From: Bradyrhizobium ottawaense | GTDB taxonomy: Bacteria; Pseudomonadota; Alphaproteobacteria; Rhizobiales; Xanthobacteraceae | DNA: 64,000 nucleotides | Assembly (NCBI RefSeq): GCF_900099825.1 | Contig: NZ_LT629693.1 | Coordinates: forward strand, 8,275,116-8,339,115 | Reading direction: 5' to 3' | Shown: positions 39,906 through 49,315 of the stretch, piece by piece | Numbering within the stretch: position 1 is the first letter of the stretch | Layout of the letters: each line of letters opens with the position of its first letter | Notes under the pieces: model-generated | Databases searched by the model: none | Seen by the model: the letters and a program-made list of their open reading frames with translations, nothing else | Told to the model about the DNA's origin: nothing | Position numbers and translations under genes: made by a program

Positions 39906-40339
39906 TGGCAAACGTTGTTGAAGGTGAACCCAGGAAAAGTCAGGAATGGCTCGGATCGTACCTGGACGAAGACGGCGTCGTCGCCGATGTGGTCAAGCGT
40001 GTGTCGGCCGATCCCGTGGCGATCGAGCGCTGGCTAGATCCAGTGAGCTGGAAGGCGCCGTCATCGATACTGCGCCTGGGGCTGCCGTTCGCGGCTGCCA
40101 AGGCTCTCCGCGACGATCCAGAGCACGCCGGTTGCCTGTTGTTCGCCGGCATGTCGATCCGGAACTTCTACGGTCTGTGGCATGCGAGCAACCCGCACAC
40201 CGCGTTCGGGACCGATGAAGATGTCCTGGTCGAGGACGGCTTCGTCACCGACCCCCGGCATCCCGACAACCTGTCCGGACGGATCATCGATCGGGTCAAG
40301 GAAGAGTTGCGCAAGCTGATCCCGGCGAAAGCCGCATGA
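39905..40339 (+). CDS. Hypothetical protein
   Basis: A 144-residue protein coupled by TAATG. It contains 'LGLPFAAAKALRDDPEHAGCLLFAGMSIRNFYGLWH' (about 58-93) and an acidic-basic C terminus. No family recognised. Confidence 0.6.
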   Translation: MANVVEGEPRKSQEWLGSYLDEDGVVADVVKRVSADPVAIERWLDPVSWKAPSSILRLGLPFAAAKALRDDPEHAGCLLFAGMSIRNFYGLWHASNPHTAFGTDEDVLVEDGFVTDPRHPDNLSGRIIDRVKEELRKLIPAKAA

Positions 40340-40479
40340 AGTTCTACACTCCAATCATATGCGGGGTGACGGGGTTCTGGGGTGGAGATTTCCACTGCCT
40401 GGCCCCGTCCCTCCAGTACGCCTTCCGCTTGCTGGAGAGGCGCATCGTTGCCGGCAAGATCAAGAGGAGACCTTATTGA
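40336..40479 (+). CDS. Small hypothetical protein (47 residues)
   Basis: ATGA-coupled, two Cys, aromatic first half ('GFWGGDFHCL') and a basic end. Ends in a TTGA overlap with the next gene. Confidence 0.45.
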   Translation: MKFYTPIICGVTGFWGGDFHCLAPSLQYAFRLLERRIVAGKIKRRPY

Positions 40480-40754
40480 ACCCCGCTCTCATGGCAACCT
40501 TGTGCGTCAACTCGCTGAACGCCGCCAAGAAGCTTGGTCTCCCGCATAAAGAGGCCGGCATCACCCTCGTACTGCCCAAGGGCTTCAAGCCTCCATCGAA
40601 ATTCCCCCGGGGACGCCTCCTCCAGGTTAAGGAAGACGGCACCCGAATCCGCTGGTTTCCAGCATTCACCCTGCTGGCCTGGCTCGTAGCCAACGACCTG
40701 ATCAAACTCGCATCTGAAGGATCTGGATCTGATGACTATCGCATTGAAGCTTGA
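40476..40754 (+). CDS. Hypothetical protein
   Basis: A 92-residue protein. TTG at 40476 has AGGAG six bases upstream and overlaps the previous stop; ATG at 40491 is the alternative. Residues 'LVLPKGFKPPSKFPRGRLLQVKEDGTRIRWF' look like a small beta barrel. Confidence 0.5.
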   Translation: MNPALMATLCVNSLNAAKKLGLPHKEAGITLVLPKGFKPPSKFPRGRLLQVKEDGTRIRWFPAFTLLAWLVANDLIKLASEGSGSDDYRIEA

Positions 40755-41277
40755 TGCCGGCGCCATCGATAAGCTGTTCTCCGACCAGGACAGCAAAGTC
40801 GAACTGCAGCAGGCCGTCGTTGCCGAGATCTGCCGTCGCCTGTTCACCAACTACATCAACAAGGACGTCCTGAAGGTCGTCGAGGCCGTGTTCGGCGGCG
40901 AGGCCAACTCCCTGATCGAGATGATCAAAGAGAACGAGACTTTCAAGAAGCGCTTCGAGAAGGCATTCGAAGAAACCCTGGTCAAGGTCAAGAAAGAGGC
41001 TTGGAGCCGGGACACCTACACCCTGAAGCCCGAGGCCAAGAAGAAGCTGGAGGACGCTGTCCAGACGCAGGTCGACAGTCTGCTTAAGCAGCACGCCCTC
41101 CGCGGTGAGCAGCTCGTTAATGAGACCGTCGAGCGTATCTTTGGAGCCTTCGAGACCCAAGCAATGGACGTCATCGACCGCAAGCTGACCGCGAAGGTCA
41201 ACGCCCTGTTCGACGGCGGTATCAGCGAAATGGTCGAGAGCCGAGTCGCAAAAGCCCTGAAGGTCGCCAAGGCATGA
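40732..41277 (+). CDS. Hypothetical helical protein
   Basis: A 181-residue, almost wholly helical protein with Lys/Glu-rich heptads (about residues 60-125), suggesting a coiled-coil oligomer. It overlaps its predecessor by 23 bases and its successor by ATGA. No family recognised. Confidence 0.6.
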   Translation: MTIALKLDAGAIDKLFSDQDSKVELQQAVVAEICRRLFTNYINKDVLKVVEAVFGGEANSLIEMIKENETFKKRFEKAFEETLVKVKKEAWSRDTYTLKPEAKKKLEDAVQTQVDSLLKQHALRGEQLVNETVERIFGAFETQAMDVIDRKLTAKVNALFDGGISEMVESRVAKALKVAKA

Positions 41278-41489
41278 AGGGCATCGTGGTGAACTCGTTC
41301 ATTATCTCCGGTGAAGACGGCTCATGCATCAAGGGATACCGCGATAACATGGGTGAACCGTTCCGATCCGGCGTGTCCCTGCGTATCTGCAGATCCGCCG
41401 ACGACAACGGTGCCGGCGTCTTCGTCCAGGACCACGAAATCGAGCAGCTCATTTCAGCACTTCGATCGATCCGGAAGCAACGGCAATGA
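41274..41489 (+). CDS. Small hypothetical protein (71 residues)
   Basis: ATGA-coupled at both ends. Beta-rich with two short helices at the C terminus ('HEIEQLISALRSIRKQ'). No family recognised. Confidence 0.5.
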   Translation: MKGIVVNSFIISGEDGSCIKGYRDNMGEPFRSGVSLRICRSADDNGAGVFVQDHEIEQLISALRSIRKQRQ

Positions 41490-41755
41490 ACCCAAAGTAC
41501 GCACCAAAGACTGGCGATGGCAGACGGGCTCGCGTGATCGAGGAGATCGGCGAAGTCCTCAAGGCATTCGGCAAATGGGATCGTTTCGGCAGCGGAAGCC
41601 GCCATCCGAATGGCGGTATGACCAACGCTGAAGAGGCCCTGTTCGAGCTGGAAGACCTGAAGGGCGCGATCGATGTGTACCTCCCTGATGTCAGGGCAAT
41701 CGTGCATCGTGATGCGGCAATGGCAGCGAGCAACGACAATGCCAAGAAGTCCTAG
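41486..41755 (+). CDS. MazG-like nucleotide pyrophosphohydrolase
   Basis: An 89-residue protein with 'VIEEIGEVLKAFGKWDRFG' (Glu19, Glu20, Glu23) and 'NAEEALFELEDLKGAIDVY' (Glu about 48-49, Glu 53, Asp 56). That is the ExxE...ExxD metal-binding scheme of all-alpha NTP pyrophosphohydrolases, which form dimers. Phage members can hydrolyse dNTPs or ppGpp-related nucleotides. A second, larger member is at 47368-47781. Confidence 0.65.
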   Translation: MNPKYAPKTGDGRRARVIEEIGEVLKAFGKWDRFGSGSRHPNGGMTNAEEALFELEDLKGAIDVYLPDVRAIVHRDAAMAASNDNAKKS

Positions 41756-41756
41756 A

Positions 41757-42047
41757 ATGTCGCCGGCCCAGGTCCGGTTCCTGGACGAGCATGCCCCAGC
41801 TTATCTGGCGTGGTTGGATGCTGTTGGGCATTCGGTCGGCATCAAGATGGAGCCGTGGCAGAAGCGCACAGTCGAAGCCATGATCAAAAATGGCTTCCTC
41901 ACCGAGGACGGTCACGTCACCAAGGATGGCAAGGATCGCTGGCTCAGCATCATCAGCAAGCGCGACCGCGCACTGCCGCTGAAGCCTCGTATTTTGGATA
42001 ATAGGGCGACGCTCATGATCGTGGACGATCCCGAAACTATTGCTTGA
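41757..42047 (+). CDS. Hypothetical protein
   Basis: A 96-residue protein. The ATG at 41757 lies just after the preceding stop; 41739 is an in-frame alternative. The helical N terminus 'AQVRFLDEHAPAYLAWLDAVG' is followed by 'MIKNGFLTEDGHVTKDGKDRWLS', which resembles a winged-helix hairpin. Confidence 0.5.
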   Translation: MSPAQVRFLDEHAPAYLAWLDAVGHSVGIKMEPWQKRTVEAMIKNGFLTEDGHVTKDGKDRWLSIISKRDRALPLKPRILDNRATLMIVDDPETIA

Positions 42048-42050
42048 CTG

Positions 42051-42066
42051 TTTGCTTGAATGCAAA
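42051..42066 (+). promoter_or_regulatory. Regulatory palindrome, perfect consensus
   Basis: TTTGC-TTGAAT-GCAAA, full consensus, overlapping the AAATAGGAAAA leader and ending 12 bases before the ATG at 42079. Confidence 0.75.
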
Positions 42067-42078
42067 TAGGAAAAGCAA

Positions 42079-42579
42079 ATGTTCGCTGAGCTTCCCCTCG
42101 CCCCTCCGACCGGTTTCCGCAAGGCAATCCCGGACCTGGTGAAGCTCAAGGTCGTGCTCAGACAGGACAGTCTGTGCGCCACCTGCCGCGAGCGGCTCGG
42201 GAAGCTGGAGGATACCCAGTTCGATCACGTCCCGGCATTGCAGCTGCGGTGCTGGGATCCAGAAGCGAAGAACACGATCCCGCCGGCTAACGATGTGGAC
42301 TCGATCTTCGCAAAACACGTCGACTGCCACGCTGCCAAGACCTTCGGGTCAAAGGCATCCAAGCGCGGAGCCGATGTGACCGAGATTGCCAGAACCAAGC
42401 GGATTGCAAAGGACACCGAAGCTTTCCGTCAACGGATGCTGGCGAAGGGTGACCCGGAAGCAGAGCCGCGTCCGGAACGCCCGAAGAAACAATGGCCGAA
42501 GAGGCCGTTTCAAAAAAGGGGCAAGGATGAAGGGCGTCGTTCGAGAGGTCAAGAAAGTAGCGGAACAGCTGAAGAGTGA
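42079..42579 (+). CDS. HNH endonuclease-like protein
   Basis: A 166-residue protein with 'LCATCRERLG' (Cys about 33 and 36), 'QFDHVPALQLRCWD' (Asp-His about 49-50), and 'IFAKHVDCHAAKTFG' (His about 79, Cys-His 82-83), the order of an HNH metal finger. Residues after 120 are a Lys/Arg/Pro-rich tail. Phage HNH proteins may be homing nucleases or packaging partners. There is no terminase beside it here, so a free-standing nuclease is more likely. Confidence 0.7.
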   Translation: MFAELPLAPPTGFRKAIPDLVKLKVVLRQDSLCATCRERLGKLEDTQFDHVPALQLRCWDPEAKNTIPPANDVDSIFAKHVDCHAAKTFGSKASKRGADVTEIARTKRIAKDTEAFRQRMLAKGDPEAEPRPERPKKQWPKRPFQKRGKDEGRRSRGQESSGTAEE

Positions 42580-42748
42580 CGGTGAGATCGAGGCATTCAC
42601 CCTCGGTCACGACAAGAAGCACCACCTGATCGAGTTCAGAGTCCGCGGCAAGTGGATGTCGGTGCCATTCTCGGACACTCCCAGAAGTCCATACACCTCG
42701 AACTACGCGAAACAACAGATCCGGCGTCGCATCAGAGCGATGTCTTGA
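42527..42748 (+). CDS. Small hypothetical protein (73 residues)
   Basis: Starts inside the HNH gene (53-base overlap) after AAGG. Basic and beta-rich with 'VAEQLKSDGEIEAFTLGHDKKHHLIEFRVRGKWMSVPFSDTP', a pattern seen in small phage proteins of unknown role. Confidence 0.55.
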   Translation: MKGVVREVKKVAEQLKSDGEIEAFTLGHDKKHHLIEFRVRGKWMSVPFSDTPRSPYTSNYAKQQIRRRIRAMS

Positions 42749-42750
42749 TG

Positions 42751-42766
42751 TTTGCTTGAATGCAAA
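42751..42766 (+). promoter_or_regulatory. Regulatory palindrome, perfect consensus
   Basis: TTTGC-TTGAAT-GCAAA followed by AAAGGAGAAGG, 17 bases before the ATG at 42784. Confidence 0.75.
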
Positions 42767-42783
42767 AAGGAGAAGGCAAGACT

Positions 42784-43125
42784 ATGGAAGTTAGATCGAC
42801 CCAGGACGGCATCCTCAGGGCTTTCGCCATGCTGCTTCAGCAGCAGTCGCAGCCGCGCAATGTGAAGAAGAAGTTCGTGTACCGGCAGTTCGGCACCGCG
42901 GTGCATGCCTCTCGCCGTCTCACCAAGTCCGAAGGCGCCGCTGTCGACGCTCTCGTCGGCCAGCTCGAAGCGCTGGATCCTCGTGACGATGCCAACAATT
43001 CATCGATCGAGAGCCTCCTGAAAGAGCTGAGCAAGCAGCCGGTCAGGTTCGTTCCCATCAAGCTGGAACAACGCATCGATTACTCGAAACCCTACCCGTA
43101 CCGCTCGACGAAGCGAGGCGGATGA
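42784..43125 (+). CDS. Hypothetical protein
   Basis: A 113-residue Arg/Lys-rich protein, helical first half with 'FAMLLQQQSQPRNVKKKFVYRQFG'. The first gene of the operon carrying the ribonucleotide reductase. No family recognised. Confidence 0.55.
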   Translation: MEVRSTQDGILRAFAMLLQQQSQPRNVKKKFVYRQFGTAVHASRRLTKSEGAAVDALVGQLEALDPRDDANNSSIESLLKELSKQPVRFVPIKLEQRIDYSKPYPYRSTKRGG

Positions 43126-43367
43126 TGGAGCCGCGGCGCCTCTCGAAGGCGCAGCGCGTATCCATCCCTGAGGGCGGGTTCTCGCTGCGCGGCGTTATCG
43201 ACGGATGGTTCATCCACACTGCGAAGGTCGTGGAAGAACCTGAGCCGGACCTCTTCAAGACTGAGGTCGGCAGACTCTACCGCATCGATCACTGGAGCCC
43301 GCCCTCCAAGCCCACCTCAGAATACGAAAACATCCCGGCCGACTGGCCGGTGCCTCCAAAACAATAA
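43122..43367 (+). CDS. Hypothetical protein
   Basis: An 81-residue protein in ATGATG overlap with its predecessor. The middle reads '[41 protein letters not shown]', a beta-rich fold without known function. It lies 20 bases upstream of nrdJ. Confidence 0.55.
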   Translation: MMEPRRLSKAQRVSIPEGGFSLRGVIDGWFIHTAKVVEEPEPDLFKTEVGRLYRIDHWSPPSKPTSEYENIPADWPVPPKQ

Positions 43368-43387
43368 GCAAAAGAGTTGCGAGCAGC

Positions 43388-46300
43388 ATGAGAATTGAGC
43401 GTCGATACACAGTGGATGGCAGCAAGTCCCCGTACGATCTGATCGTATGGCGGAACGCGACCAGCGAGATCAAGAATCCCGATGGATCGATCGTTTTCCG
43501 CCTGGAAAACATCGAGGTGCCGGCGTCCTGGTCCCAGGTCGCTGTTGACGTCCTCGCCCAGAAATACTTCCGCAAAGCCGGCGTCCCCAAGCTGCTGGAG
43601 CGCGTGCCGGAAGATGGCGTTCCGACCTGGCTGCAACGCTGCGTCGGCACCCCCTTCCCCATGGAAGAAGCCGACAACTATCTGACCAGCGAGACCTCGG
43701 CCAAGCAGGTGTTCGACCGCCTCGCCGGCTGCTGGACCTATTGGGGCTGGAAGGAAGGCTACTTCAACGGCGAAACCGGGGTGTCTGGTTACGTCAACAA
43801 GGCAGCCTACCTGGCTGACAAGGAGTCCAACGCCCGGGCGTTTTTCGACGAGCTGCGCTACATGCTCGCCAACCAGATGTTCGCCCCCAACTCGCCGCAG
43901 TGGTTCAACACCGGCTTGCATTGGGCGTACGGCATCGATGGTCCGGCCCAGGGCCACTGGTTCATCGACCAGTCCGAAGGAGCTGACGGCTACACCGCCA
44001 TGCTCTCGACCTCGGCCTACGAGCGTCCGCAACCGCACGCCTGCTTCATCCAGTCGATCGGCGACAACCTGATCCAGGACGGCGGCATCATGGACCTGTG
44101 GCTCCGTGAGGCCCGTCTGTTCAAGTACGGCTCCGGCACCGGCACCAACTTCTCCAACCTGCGTGGTCGGGGCGAGAAGCTGTCGGGTGGCGGAACGTCT
44201 TCCGGTATGATGTCCTTCCTGAAGATCGGTGACCGCGCTGCCGGCGCCATCAAGTCGGGTGGCACCACGCGCCGCGCCGCCAAGATGGTCATCGTCGACG
44301 TCGATCATCCCGATGTCGAGGAATACATCGGCTGGAAGGTCGCGGAAGAGAAGAAGGTGGCAGCCCTGGTCGCCGGTTCGAAGGCTGCCAACAAGCACCT
44401 GATGGCCATCCATCAGCTGGCCGCGGAAGACGAGATGTTCTCCGATGCCGAAAGCAAGGCGAAGCTGACAAAGGCCATCAAGGAAGCCCGCAAGGCTTTC
44501 CTTCCGGACAGCTACATCAAGCGCGTCATCGATCTCGGCGTGGCACATCAGCCCTTCGAGTTCCAGGTGATGGATATCGACTGGCAGGGTACTGCGTACG
44601 AGACCGTGTCGGGCCAGAACTCGAACAACACCGTGTCGGTGACCAACGACTTCATCGAGGCGGTTCAGCTCGACCTGGATTGGCAGTTGATCGGCCGCAC
44701 CAACGGCGAGGTCATCAAGACGATCCGGGCTCGCGATCTGTGGGATCAAATCTGCCGCGCCGCGTGGGAGTCGGCCGATCCCGGCCTGCATTTCCGCACC
44801 ACGATGAACGAGTGGCACACCTGTCCGGCCGGCGGCGAGATCCGCGGATCGAACCCGTGCTCGGAATACATGTTCCTCGACGACACGGCGTGCAACCTGG
44901 CTTCGACCAACCTGGCGAAGTTCACATCCCGACACGGCGACAATCCGCTGGTGTTCGAGGTGGAGAGCTTCAACCACGCCAACCGCCTGATCACCATCGT
45001 GCTGGAAATCTCGGTGGCCATGGCGCAGTTCCCGTCGATGGAAATTGCGCTCAAGTCCTACCAGTACCGCACACTGGGTCTCGGCTTCGCCAACATCGGC
45101 GGCATGCTCATGTCCATGGGTATCCCGTACGACTCGGCTGATGCCCGGGCTCTGGCTGGATCGATCTCGGCCATCATGACGGGTGTTGCCTACCGCACCT
45201 CCGCCGAGATGGCGAAGGAGATGGGGCCGTTCGTGAAATACCACGAAAACGCCAGCTCGATGATGCGGGTGATGCACAATCACTATGCCGCAGCAGAGAA
45301 CGACGATACCGGGTACCGCGGTCTGACCGTCAAGCCGGTTGGCCTCGACTGGGATTGTCCGCAGGGAGAGTTGCCGGCCATCGCATCCGAGATCTGGGCT
45401 GACGTCGTCGACATGGGTGAGAAATACGGATTCCGTAACGCCCAGACGACGGTTATCGCTCCGACCGGAACGATCGGCTTGCTGATGGACTGCGACACGA
45501 CCGGTGTTGAGCCGGATTACGCTCTGGTGAAGTTCAAGAAGTTGGCCGGCGGCGGCTACTTCAAGATCATCAACCAGTCGGTTCCGGCTGCCCTCAACGC
45601 CCTCGCCTACGATAAGCAGCAGATCGACGAAATCGTGGACTACGCCTTGGGAACGGGCGTGTTGCCGGCCAAGTTTGTGCTGGCTGGTCGTGCGGCTGGC
45701 ATCGATGTCAGCATCGAGAAGGTCAAGTCGGTGTTCGATATCCGGTTCTTGGCAGACTGGAAGGCGTGCGGCTTTAGCGAGCCGGAGATCGAACAGGCCA
45801 ACATCCGGGCTGTCGGCACGATGACGCTGGAAGGTGCTCCCCACCTGGATGTTGGCGACTACGCCGTGTTCGACTGCGCCAACCCGTGCGGAAAGACCGG
45901 CAAGCGGTTCATCGATCCGAAGGGTCACATCGAAATGATGGCTGCGGTTCAGCCGTTCATCTCCGGTGCGATCAGCAAGACGGTCAACATGCCGTCGACC
46001 GCTTCGATCCTGGACGTCAGCAAGGCGTACATGATGTCGTGGAAGCTGGGGCTGAAGGCCAACGCGATCTATCGCGATGGTTCGAAGCTGTCGCAGCCGC
46101 TCAACTCGGCCCTGATCGAAGACGATCATGACGAACCCGACGTGGTTGAGGCTCCCAAGAGCGTGATCCAGGTGGTCGAGAAACTCGTCCGCAAGCGGGA
46201 GAAGCTGCCTTCGAAGCGGGTCGGTTACACCCAGAAGGCCATCGTCGGCGGTCACAAGGTCTACCTCCGCACCGGAGAGTATACCGATGGTCGCCTCGGT

Positions 46301-46843
46301 GAGTTCTTCATCGACATGCACAAGGAAGGCGCCGCTTTCCGGTCGATGATGAATGCCTTCGCCATCGCCATCAGCCTCGGCCTGCAGCACGGTGTGCCGC
46401 TGGAAGAGTTTGTTGACGCCTATACGTTCTTCCGTTTCGAGCCATCTGGCTTCGTCCAGGAGCACGACCGCATCAAGAACGCGACCTCGATCGTGGACTT
46501 CATATTCCGCGATCTGGCGATCAGCTACCTCGATCGCGATGACCTGGCTCACGTCACCCCCGAAGAAAGCGGGCACACCGCGATGGGGAGCGGCGTGGAG
46601 CCGGAGAAGCCGACCGTCAGTGTCTCGAACATCGTGATCAACGCGACGTCCGAGATGTCAGACGATCAGCTGGCCAAGGTTGTTGAAACGGTGAAGGCGT
46701 CCGCCCTCCCAGATCAACGGGCGGTCGCAAAGATGTCGGGCTTTACCGGCGACTGCTGCACCAACTGCTCAAGCTTCACGATGGTGCGTAACGGTACCTG
46801 CCTGAAGTGCGACACCTGCGGCGAGACCACCGGCTGCAGCTGA
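43388..46843 (+). CDS. nrdJ: Adenosylcobalamin-dependent (class II) ribonucleotide reductase
   Basis: A 1151-residue protein with class II hallmarks: an N-terminal region without an ATP cone, '[15 protein letters not shown]', '[21 protein letters not shown]', the active-site '[11 protein letters not shown]' (Cys about 491, Glu about 493), and the nucleotide-loop 'PTGTIG' (about 692). A Cys-rich C terminus (six Cys in the last 35 residues) should re-reduce the active site. It makes dNTPs from NTPs without oxygen, using vitamin B12 from the host. The C-terminal third (after about 930) matches the long NrdJ type of alphaproteobacteria. Confidence 0.93.
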   Translation: MRIERRYTVDGSKSPYDLIVWRNATSEIKNPDGSIVFRLENIEVPASWSQVAVDVLAQKYFRKAGVPKLLERVPEDGVPTWLQRCVGTPFPMEEADNYLTSETSAKQVFDRLAGCWTYWGWKEGYFNGETGVSGYVNKAAYLADKESNARAFFDELRYMLANQMFAPNSPQWFNTGLHWAYGIDGPAQGHWFIDQSEGADGYTAMLSTSAYERPQPHACFIQSIGDNLIQDGGIMDLWLREARLFKYGSGTGTNFSNLRGRGEKLSGGGTSSGMMSFLKIGDRAAGAIKSGGTTRRAAKMVIVDVDHPDVEEYIGWKVAEEKKVAALVAGSKAANKHLMAIHQLAAEDEMFSDAESKAKLTKAIKEARKAFLPDSYIKRVIDLGVAHQPFEFQVMDIDWQGTAYETVSGQNSNNTVSVTNDFIEAVQLDLDWQLIGRTNGEVIKTIRARDLWDQICRAAWESADPGLHFRTTMNEWHTCPAGGEIRGSNPCSEYMFLDDTACNLASTNLAKFTSRHGDNPLVFEVESFNHANRLITIVLEISVAMAQFPSMEIALKSYQYRTLGLGFANIGGMLMSMGIPYDSADARALAGSISAIMTGVAYRTSAEMAKEMGPFVKYHENASSMMRVMHNHYAAAENDDTGYRGLTVKPVGLDWDCPQGELPAIASEIWADVVDMGEKYGFRNAQTTVIAPTGTIGLLMDCDTTGVEPDYALVKFKKLAGGGYFKIINQSVPAALNALAYDKQQIDEIVDYALGTGVLPAKFVLAGRAAGIDVSIEKVKSVFDIRFLADWKACGFSEPEIEQANIRAVGTMTLEGAPHLDVGDYAVFDCANPCGKTGKRFIDPKGHIEMMAAVQPFISGAISKTVNMPSTASILDVSKAYMMSWKLGLKANAIYRDGSKLSQPLNSALIEDDHDEPDVVEAPKSVIQVVEKLVRKREKLPSKRVGYTQKAIVGGHKVYLRTGEYTDGRLGEFFIDMHKEGAAFRSMMNAFAIAISLGLQHGVPLEEFVDAYTFFRFEPSGFVQEHDRIKNATSIVDFIFRDLAISYLDRDDLAHVTPEESGHTAMGSGVEPEKPTVSVSNIVINATSEMSDDQLAKVVETVKASALPDQRAVAKMSGFTGDCCTNCSSFTMVRNGTCLKCDTCGETTGCS

Positions 46844-47139
46844 TGCTCCTTCTCGTAGCAAAGCGTCACAAGCGACTTTGGATCATTGATCTGAATACGG
46901 ATCAGGCGGTTTACACGCCGCCTGATTTCGTAGTTCTCCCGTCAAGGACTCCACTTCAACAGCTGGCGGCCGACCTCATGAGGATCGGACGCCGGGATAT
47001 CAACCGGATCGCAACATTCGAATGGGAGTTCAGCAAGCGCAATGTTGACCGAACTCGAAATTGTGGAGCGGTGCCTGTTGCTGTTCTCCAGGCCCGGGCG
47101 GTGGACGCAAAAGACCTGCGCACGGGATCGACAGGGTAA
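46843..47139 (+). CDS. Hypothetical protein overlapping a DUF6197-like gene
   Basis: A 98-residue frame coupled by TGATG to nrdJ. Residues 1-65 look protein-like ('[33 protein letters not shown]' is one part); the last 33 overlap the next gene in another frame. I accept the start but consider the end uncertain. Confidence 0.45.
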   Translation: MLLLVAKRHKRLWIIDLNTDQAVYTPPDFVVLPSRTPLQQLAADLMRIGRRDINRIATFEWEFSKRNVDRTRNCGAVPVAVLQARAVDAKDLRTGSTG

Positions 47140-47371
47140 GCCGGTTCCAGTGTTCAGCCAGGAGGCTCGCGCCTTCGACATTGAGGGCGCGATCCGCCGG
47201 GCTGCCGGACAAGACGATCGAGGCGCGTATGCGCGCTTCGTCAAAATCATCAAAGGACAACTCGGCAAGCAGCCGTTCGATTGGAACGATCAGACTGGTC
47301 GAACCCAGAAGGAGGTTTGCCGCATGCTTGAGGATCTCGCTGACGAGTTCCGATTTAAGGAGGTAGCATGA
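47042..47371 (+). CDS. DUF6197-like phage protein, paralogue 3
   Basis: A 109-residue protein matching paralogues at 4506 and 6688: 'CLLLFSRPGRWTQKTCARDRQG' (about 11-32), 'AFDIEGAIRRAAG' (about 44-56) and 'FDWNDQTGRTQKEVCRMLEDLADE' at the end, corresponding to the 'NDS..H..VL..FD.AI' part of the others. Function unknown. Confidence 0.65.
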   Translation: MLTELEIVERCLLLFSRPGRWTQKTCARDRQGKPVPVFSQEARAFDIEGAIRRAAGQDDRGAYARFVKIIKGQLGKQPFDWNDQTGRTQKEVCRMLEDLADEFRFKEVA

Positions 47372-47781
47372 CTGCAGTAGCGAACGACAATTTCACGGCG
47401 TCCGACGTCGAGGAGCTGGAGAGATCGATCAACTCTCTGGTCCGCATCACCCACAAGATGGCCGCTCATTGGTGGATCGATCCGAAGACCGGAGAAGATC
47501 TGCGCAAGAACCCGCTCATGGTTCCGGTGAAGTTGGCGCTGGTACACGGAGAGGTGTCCGAGGCCCTGGAGGCTGACCGCACTGACGCGATGGACGACAA
47601 GCTTCCCCAATTTCCTGGCATCTGGGTCGAGCTGGTCGATGTTCTGTTCCGTGTCGGCGATCTGGCTGGTGCCATGAAATACGATCTTGGTCCTGTGGCT
47701 GTCGCAAAGGCGATGGTGAACGCGACCCGAGCGGACCACAAGCTGGAGAACCGCGCCAAAGCGGGTGGAAAAAAGTACTAG
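47368..47781 (+). CDS. MazG-like nucleotide pyrophosphohydrolase
   Basis: A 137-residue protein with 'VKLALVHGEVSEALEADRTD' (Glu about 59, 62, 65) and 'ELVDVLFRVGDLAG' (Glu about 90, Asp about 93). Near its end 'VAKAMVNATRADHK' matches the K.xxN..R..H signature of phage and bacterial MazG-like dUTPase-fold enzymes. Probably cleanses or balances dNTP pools behind the ribonucleotide reductase. Confidence 0.72.
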   Translation: MTAVANDNFTASDVEELERSINSLVRITHKMAAHWWIDPKTGEDLRKNPLMVPVKLALVHGEVSEALEADRTDAMDDKLPQFPGIWVELVDVLFRVGDLAGAMKYDLGPVAVAKAMVNATRADHKLENRAKAGGKKY

Positions 47782-47808
47782 GAGAGCAAGATTACGCTTG
47801 CTTTTCTG

Positions 47809-47824
47809 TGCGCTTGAATGCAAA
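47809..47824 (+). promoter_or_regulatory. Regulatory palindrome, left arm degenerate
   Basis: TGCGC-TTGAAT-GCAAA: the centre and right arm are perfect, the left arm is weak (7 of 10). It is 23 bases before the TTG start at 47848. Confidence 0.5.
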
Positions 47825-47847
47825 TAGCTTTGCAAAAGGAGAAGGCC

Positions 47848-48237
47848 TTGGACGTACTACAAGCTGAGAGATTAGCGGACGAACTGATCACCGCGGAACT
47901 GGCCAAATCGAACCAGATGTGGGGCCGATCGAGCGAGCGGTCCGACGCTGCCAACGGAGAACTGATGCTCGCCGGCATGGCGCAGCTCGACGCGCTCTAC
48001 ATCCGTCACCTGGGTGACAAGCACGCATTCGAAGAGGCTCCGGAAATCTTCCCGGAGAACTGGAGCGGGTTCCGTGACTACGGCTCTGACATCGCCAACA
48101 TCGTCGTCACCATCGCCTTCCTCACCCAGGAAGTGAAGCGGAAGCTGATGATCGGCGAGGACTACATCCGCCTCGAACGCGGCGCCGACCAGGTATACCG
48201 ACCTGCGACGGGCCTGCCCAACACGATCGAGGCCTGA
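47848..48237 (+). CDS. Hypothetical protein
   Basis: A 129-residue helical protein. TTG at 47848 has AAAAGGAGAAGG upstream, which I prefer to the ATG at 47818 inside the palindrome. It contains 'ERLADELITAELAKSNQMWG' and 'DYGSDIANIVVTIAFL', and resembles phage proteins of about 130 residues with unknown function. Confidence 0.55.
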   Translation: MDVLQAERLADELITAELAKSNQMWGRSSERSDAANGELMLAGMAQLDALYIRHLGDKHAFEEAPEIFPENWSGFRDYGSDIANIVVTIAFLTQEVKRKLMIGEDYIRLERGADQVYRPATGLPNTIEA

Positions 48238-48240
48238 TCC

Positions 48241-48354
48241 ATGTACGGGGTCTTCCTCGCCAACCACGTTCTCGATGGTCTCGGTCTGATCTATCTCACC
48301 ACGATCATCTGGAAGTTCGCCCGCGGCTACGGGGTGCGCCGCTGGTTCTTTTAG
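48241..48354 (+). CDS. Tiny membrane protein (37 residues)
   Basis: Three bases after the previous stop. One hydrophobic segment (about residues 3-24) and an Arg/Trp/Phe-rich end. No homologue known to me. Confidence 0.45.
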   Translation: MYGVFLANHVLDGLGLIYLTTIIWKFARGYGVRRWFF

Positions 48355-48364
48355 TGCCCTAGCG

Positions 48365-48380
48365 TTTGTTTGAATGCAAT
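48365..48380 (+). promoter_or_regulatory. Regulatory palindrome before the TAXI-protein gene
   Basis: TTTGT-TTGAAT-GCAAT, arms 8 of 10, 36 bases before the ATG. A short GACCCCAACGGATGGGGTC hairpin and AAAGGAGAA lie between. Confidence 0.6.
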
Positions 48381-48416
48381 CGACCCCAACGGATGGGGTC
48401 TCCAAAGGAGAAGTAA

Positions 48417-49298
48417 ATGAAGAAGCTCTTTCTGATCGCTGCGCTCGCCATGGCCGCTATCGCGTCGGCCCCGGCTCACGCTGCAAACTTCCGGCTCTGC
48501 ACCGGCAACAGCCAGCTGAACTACTTCAAGGCCGGCCAGTACCTGAAGGTTGCCTCGACCAGCGTCGCAGTTGACGTCATCGAGACCAAGGGTTCGCTGG
48601 ACAACCTCGACAAGCTGAGCAACGGCCAGTGCGACGGCGCCTTCGTCCAGTCGGACGCAATGCTCGTCTATTCGAGCCGCAACTCGAAGGCCATCTCCGG
48701 CCTGGAGCGCGCCGGCATCCTCTACCAGGAGCAGGTCCACATGGTCTGCAACCGGAAGCTCGGCATCTCCCGCATGGTCGACCTGAACAAGTCGAACACG
48801 GTCGCGGTGGGTCCGGATGGTTCCGGCGGTCGCACCACCTGGGATGCGTTCATCCTCGCTGACAAGGCGCGCTACTCGGTCGTGGGTACCGATCCCCGTT
48901 CCGGCGTTCGCGCCTTCTCGGCGGTTGCCGAAGGCACCCAGGTCCAGTGTGCGATGGTGGTAACCGCTCTGAACGCACCGTTGATCAAGAACGATGCGCA
49001 GAAGGAAGGCGACAACGTCGTCCTGGTCGGAACCGATGACCGCGACATGACGCGGACGGCCAAAGATGGTCGCGGCAACGCCGTCTACACCTACGGTGAA
49101 ATCCCGGCTGGCACCTACCCGCGCATCCAGCCCTCGGGCACGGTCTACGGCACCAAGGCGATCGGCACGGTTCAGGTTGACGCCATCTTCGTCGCCAGCA
49201 CCGCTTTCATCGAAGCCAACGAAGCTGACTACGACAAGCTGCTGCGCTCGTTCGCCGCCGCCAAGCCGCAGATCCAGAAGCTCGCTCAGCCCCAGTAA
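48417..49298 (+). CDS. Periplasmic TAXI/NMT1-type substrate-binding protein
   Basis: A 293-residue protein with a signal peptide (cleavage likely after Ala-His-Ala at about 22). The mature part has a periplasmic-binding pattern: 'CTGNSQLNYFKAGQYLK', 'KLSNGQCDGAFVQSDAML', 'LNKSNTVAVGPDGSGGRTTWDAFI' and 'EGTQVQCAMVVTALNAP'. This is close to TAXI receptors of TRAP transporters. No transporter membrane subunits accompany it. With its own palindrome and terminator it looks like a moron gene expressed independently, perhaps affecting nutrient uptake or envelope sensing in the lysogen. Confidence 0.75.
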   Translation: MKKLFLIAALAMAAIASAPAHAANFRLCTGNSQLNYFKAGQYLKVASTSVAVDVIETKGSLDNLDKLSNGQCDGAFVQSDAMLVYSSRNSKAISGLERAGILYQEQVHMVCNRKLGISRMVDLNKSNTVAVGPDGSGGRTTWDAFILADKARYSVVGTDPRSGVRAFSAVAEGTQVQCAMVVTALNAPLIKNDAQKEGDNVVLVGTDDRDMTRTAKDGRGNAVYTYGEIPAGTYPRIQPSGTVYGTKAIGTVQVDAIFVASTAFIEANEADYDKLLRSFAAAKPQIQKLAQPQ

Positions 49299-49315
49299 TC
49301 GGTCTCTCTGACCTT

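Noticed and set aside
43289..46576. A 1095-codon open frame on the minus strand opposite nrdJ
   Set aside because: It is the mirror of a GC-rich gene with strong third-position bias; its composition (Val/Asp/His-rich, no domains) and lack of a ribosome site mark it as a shadow.
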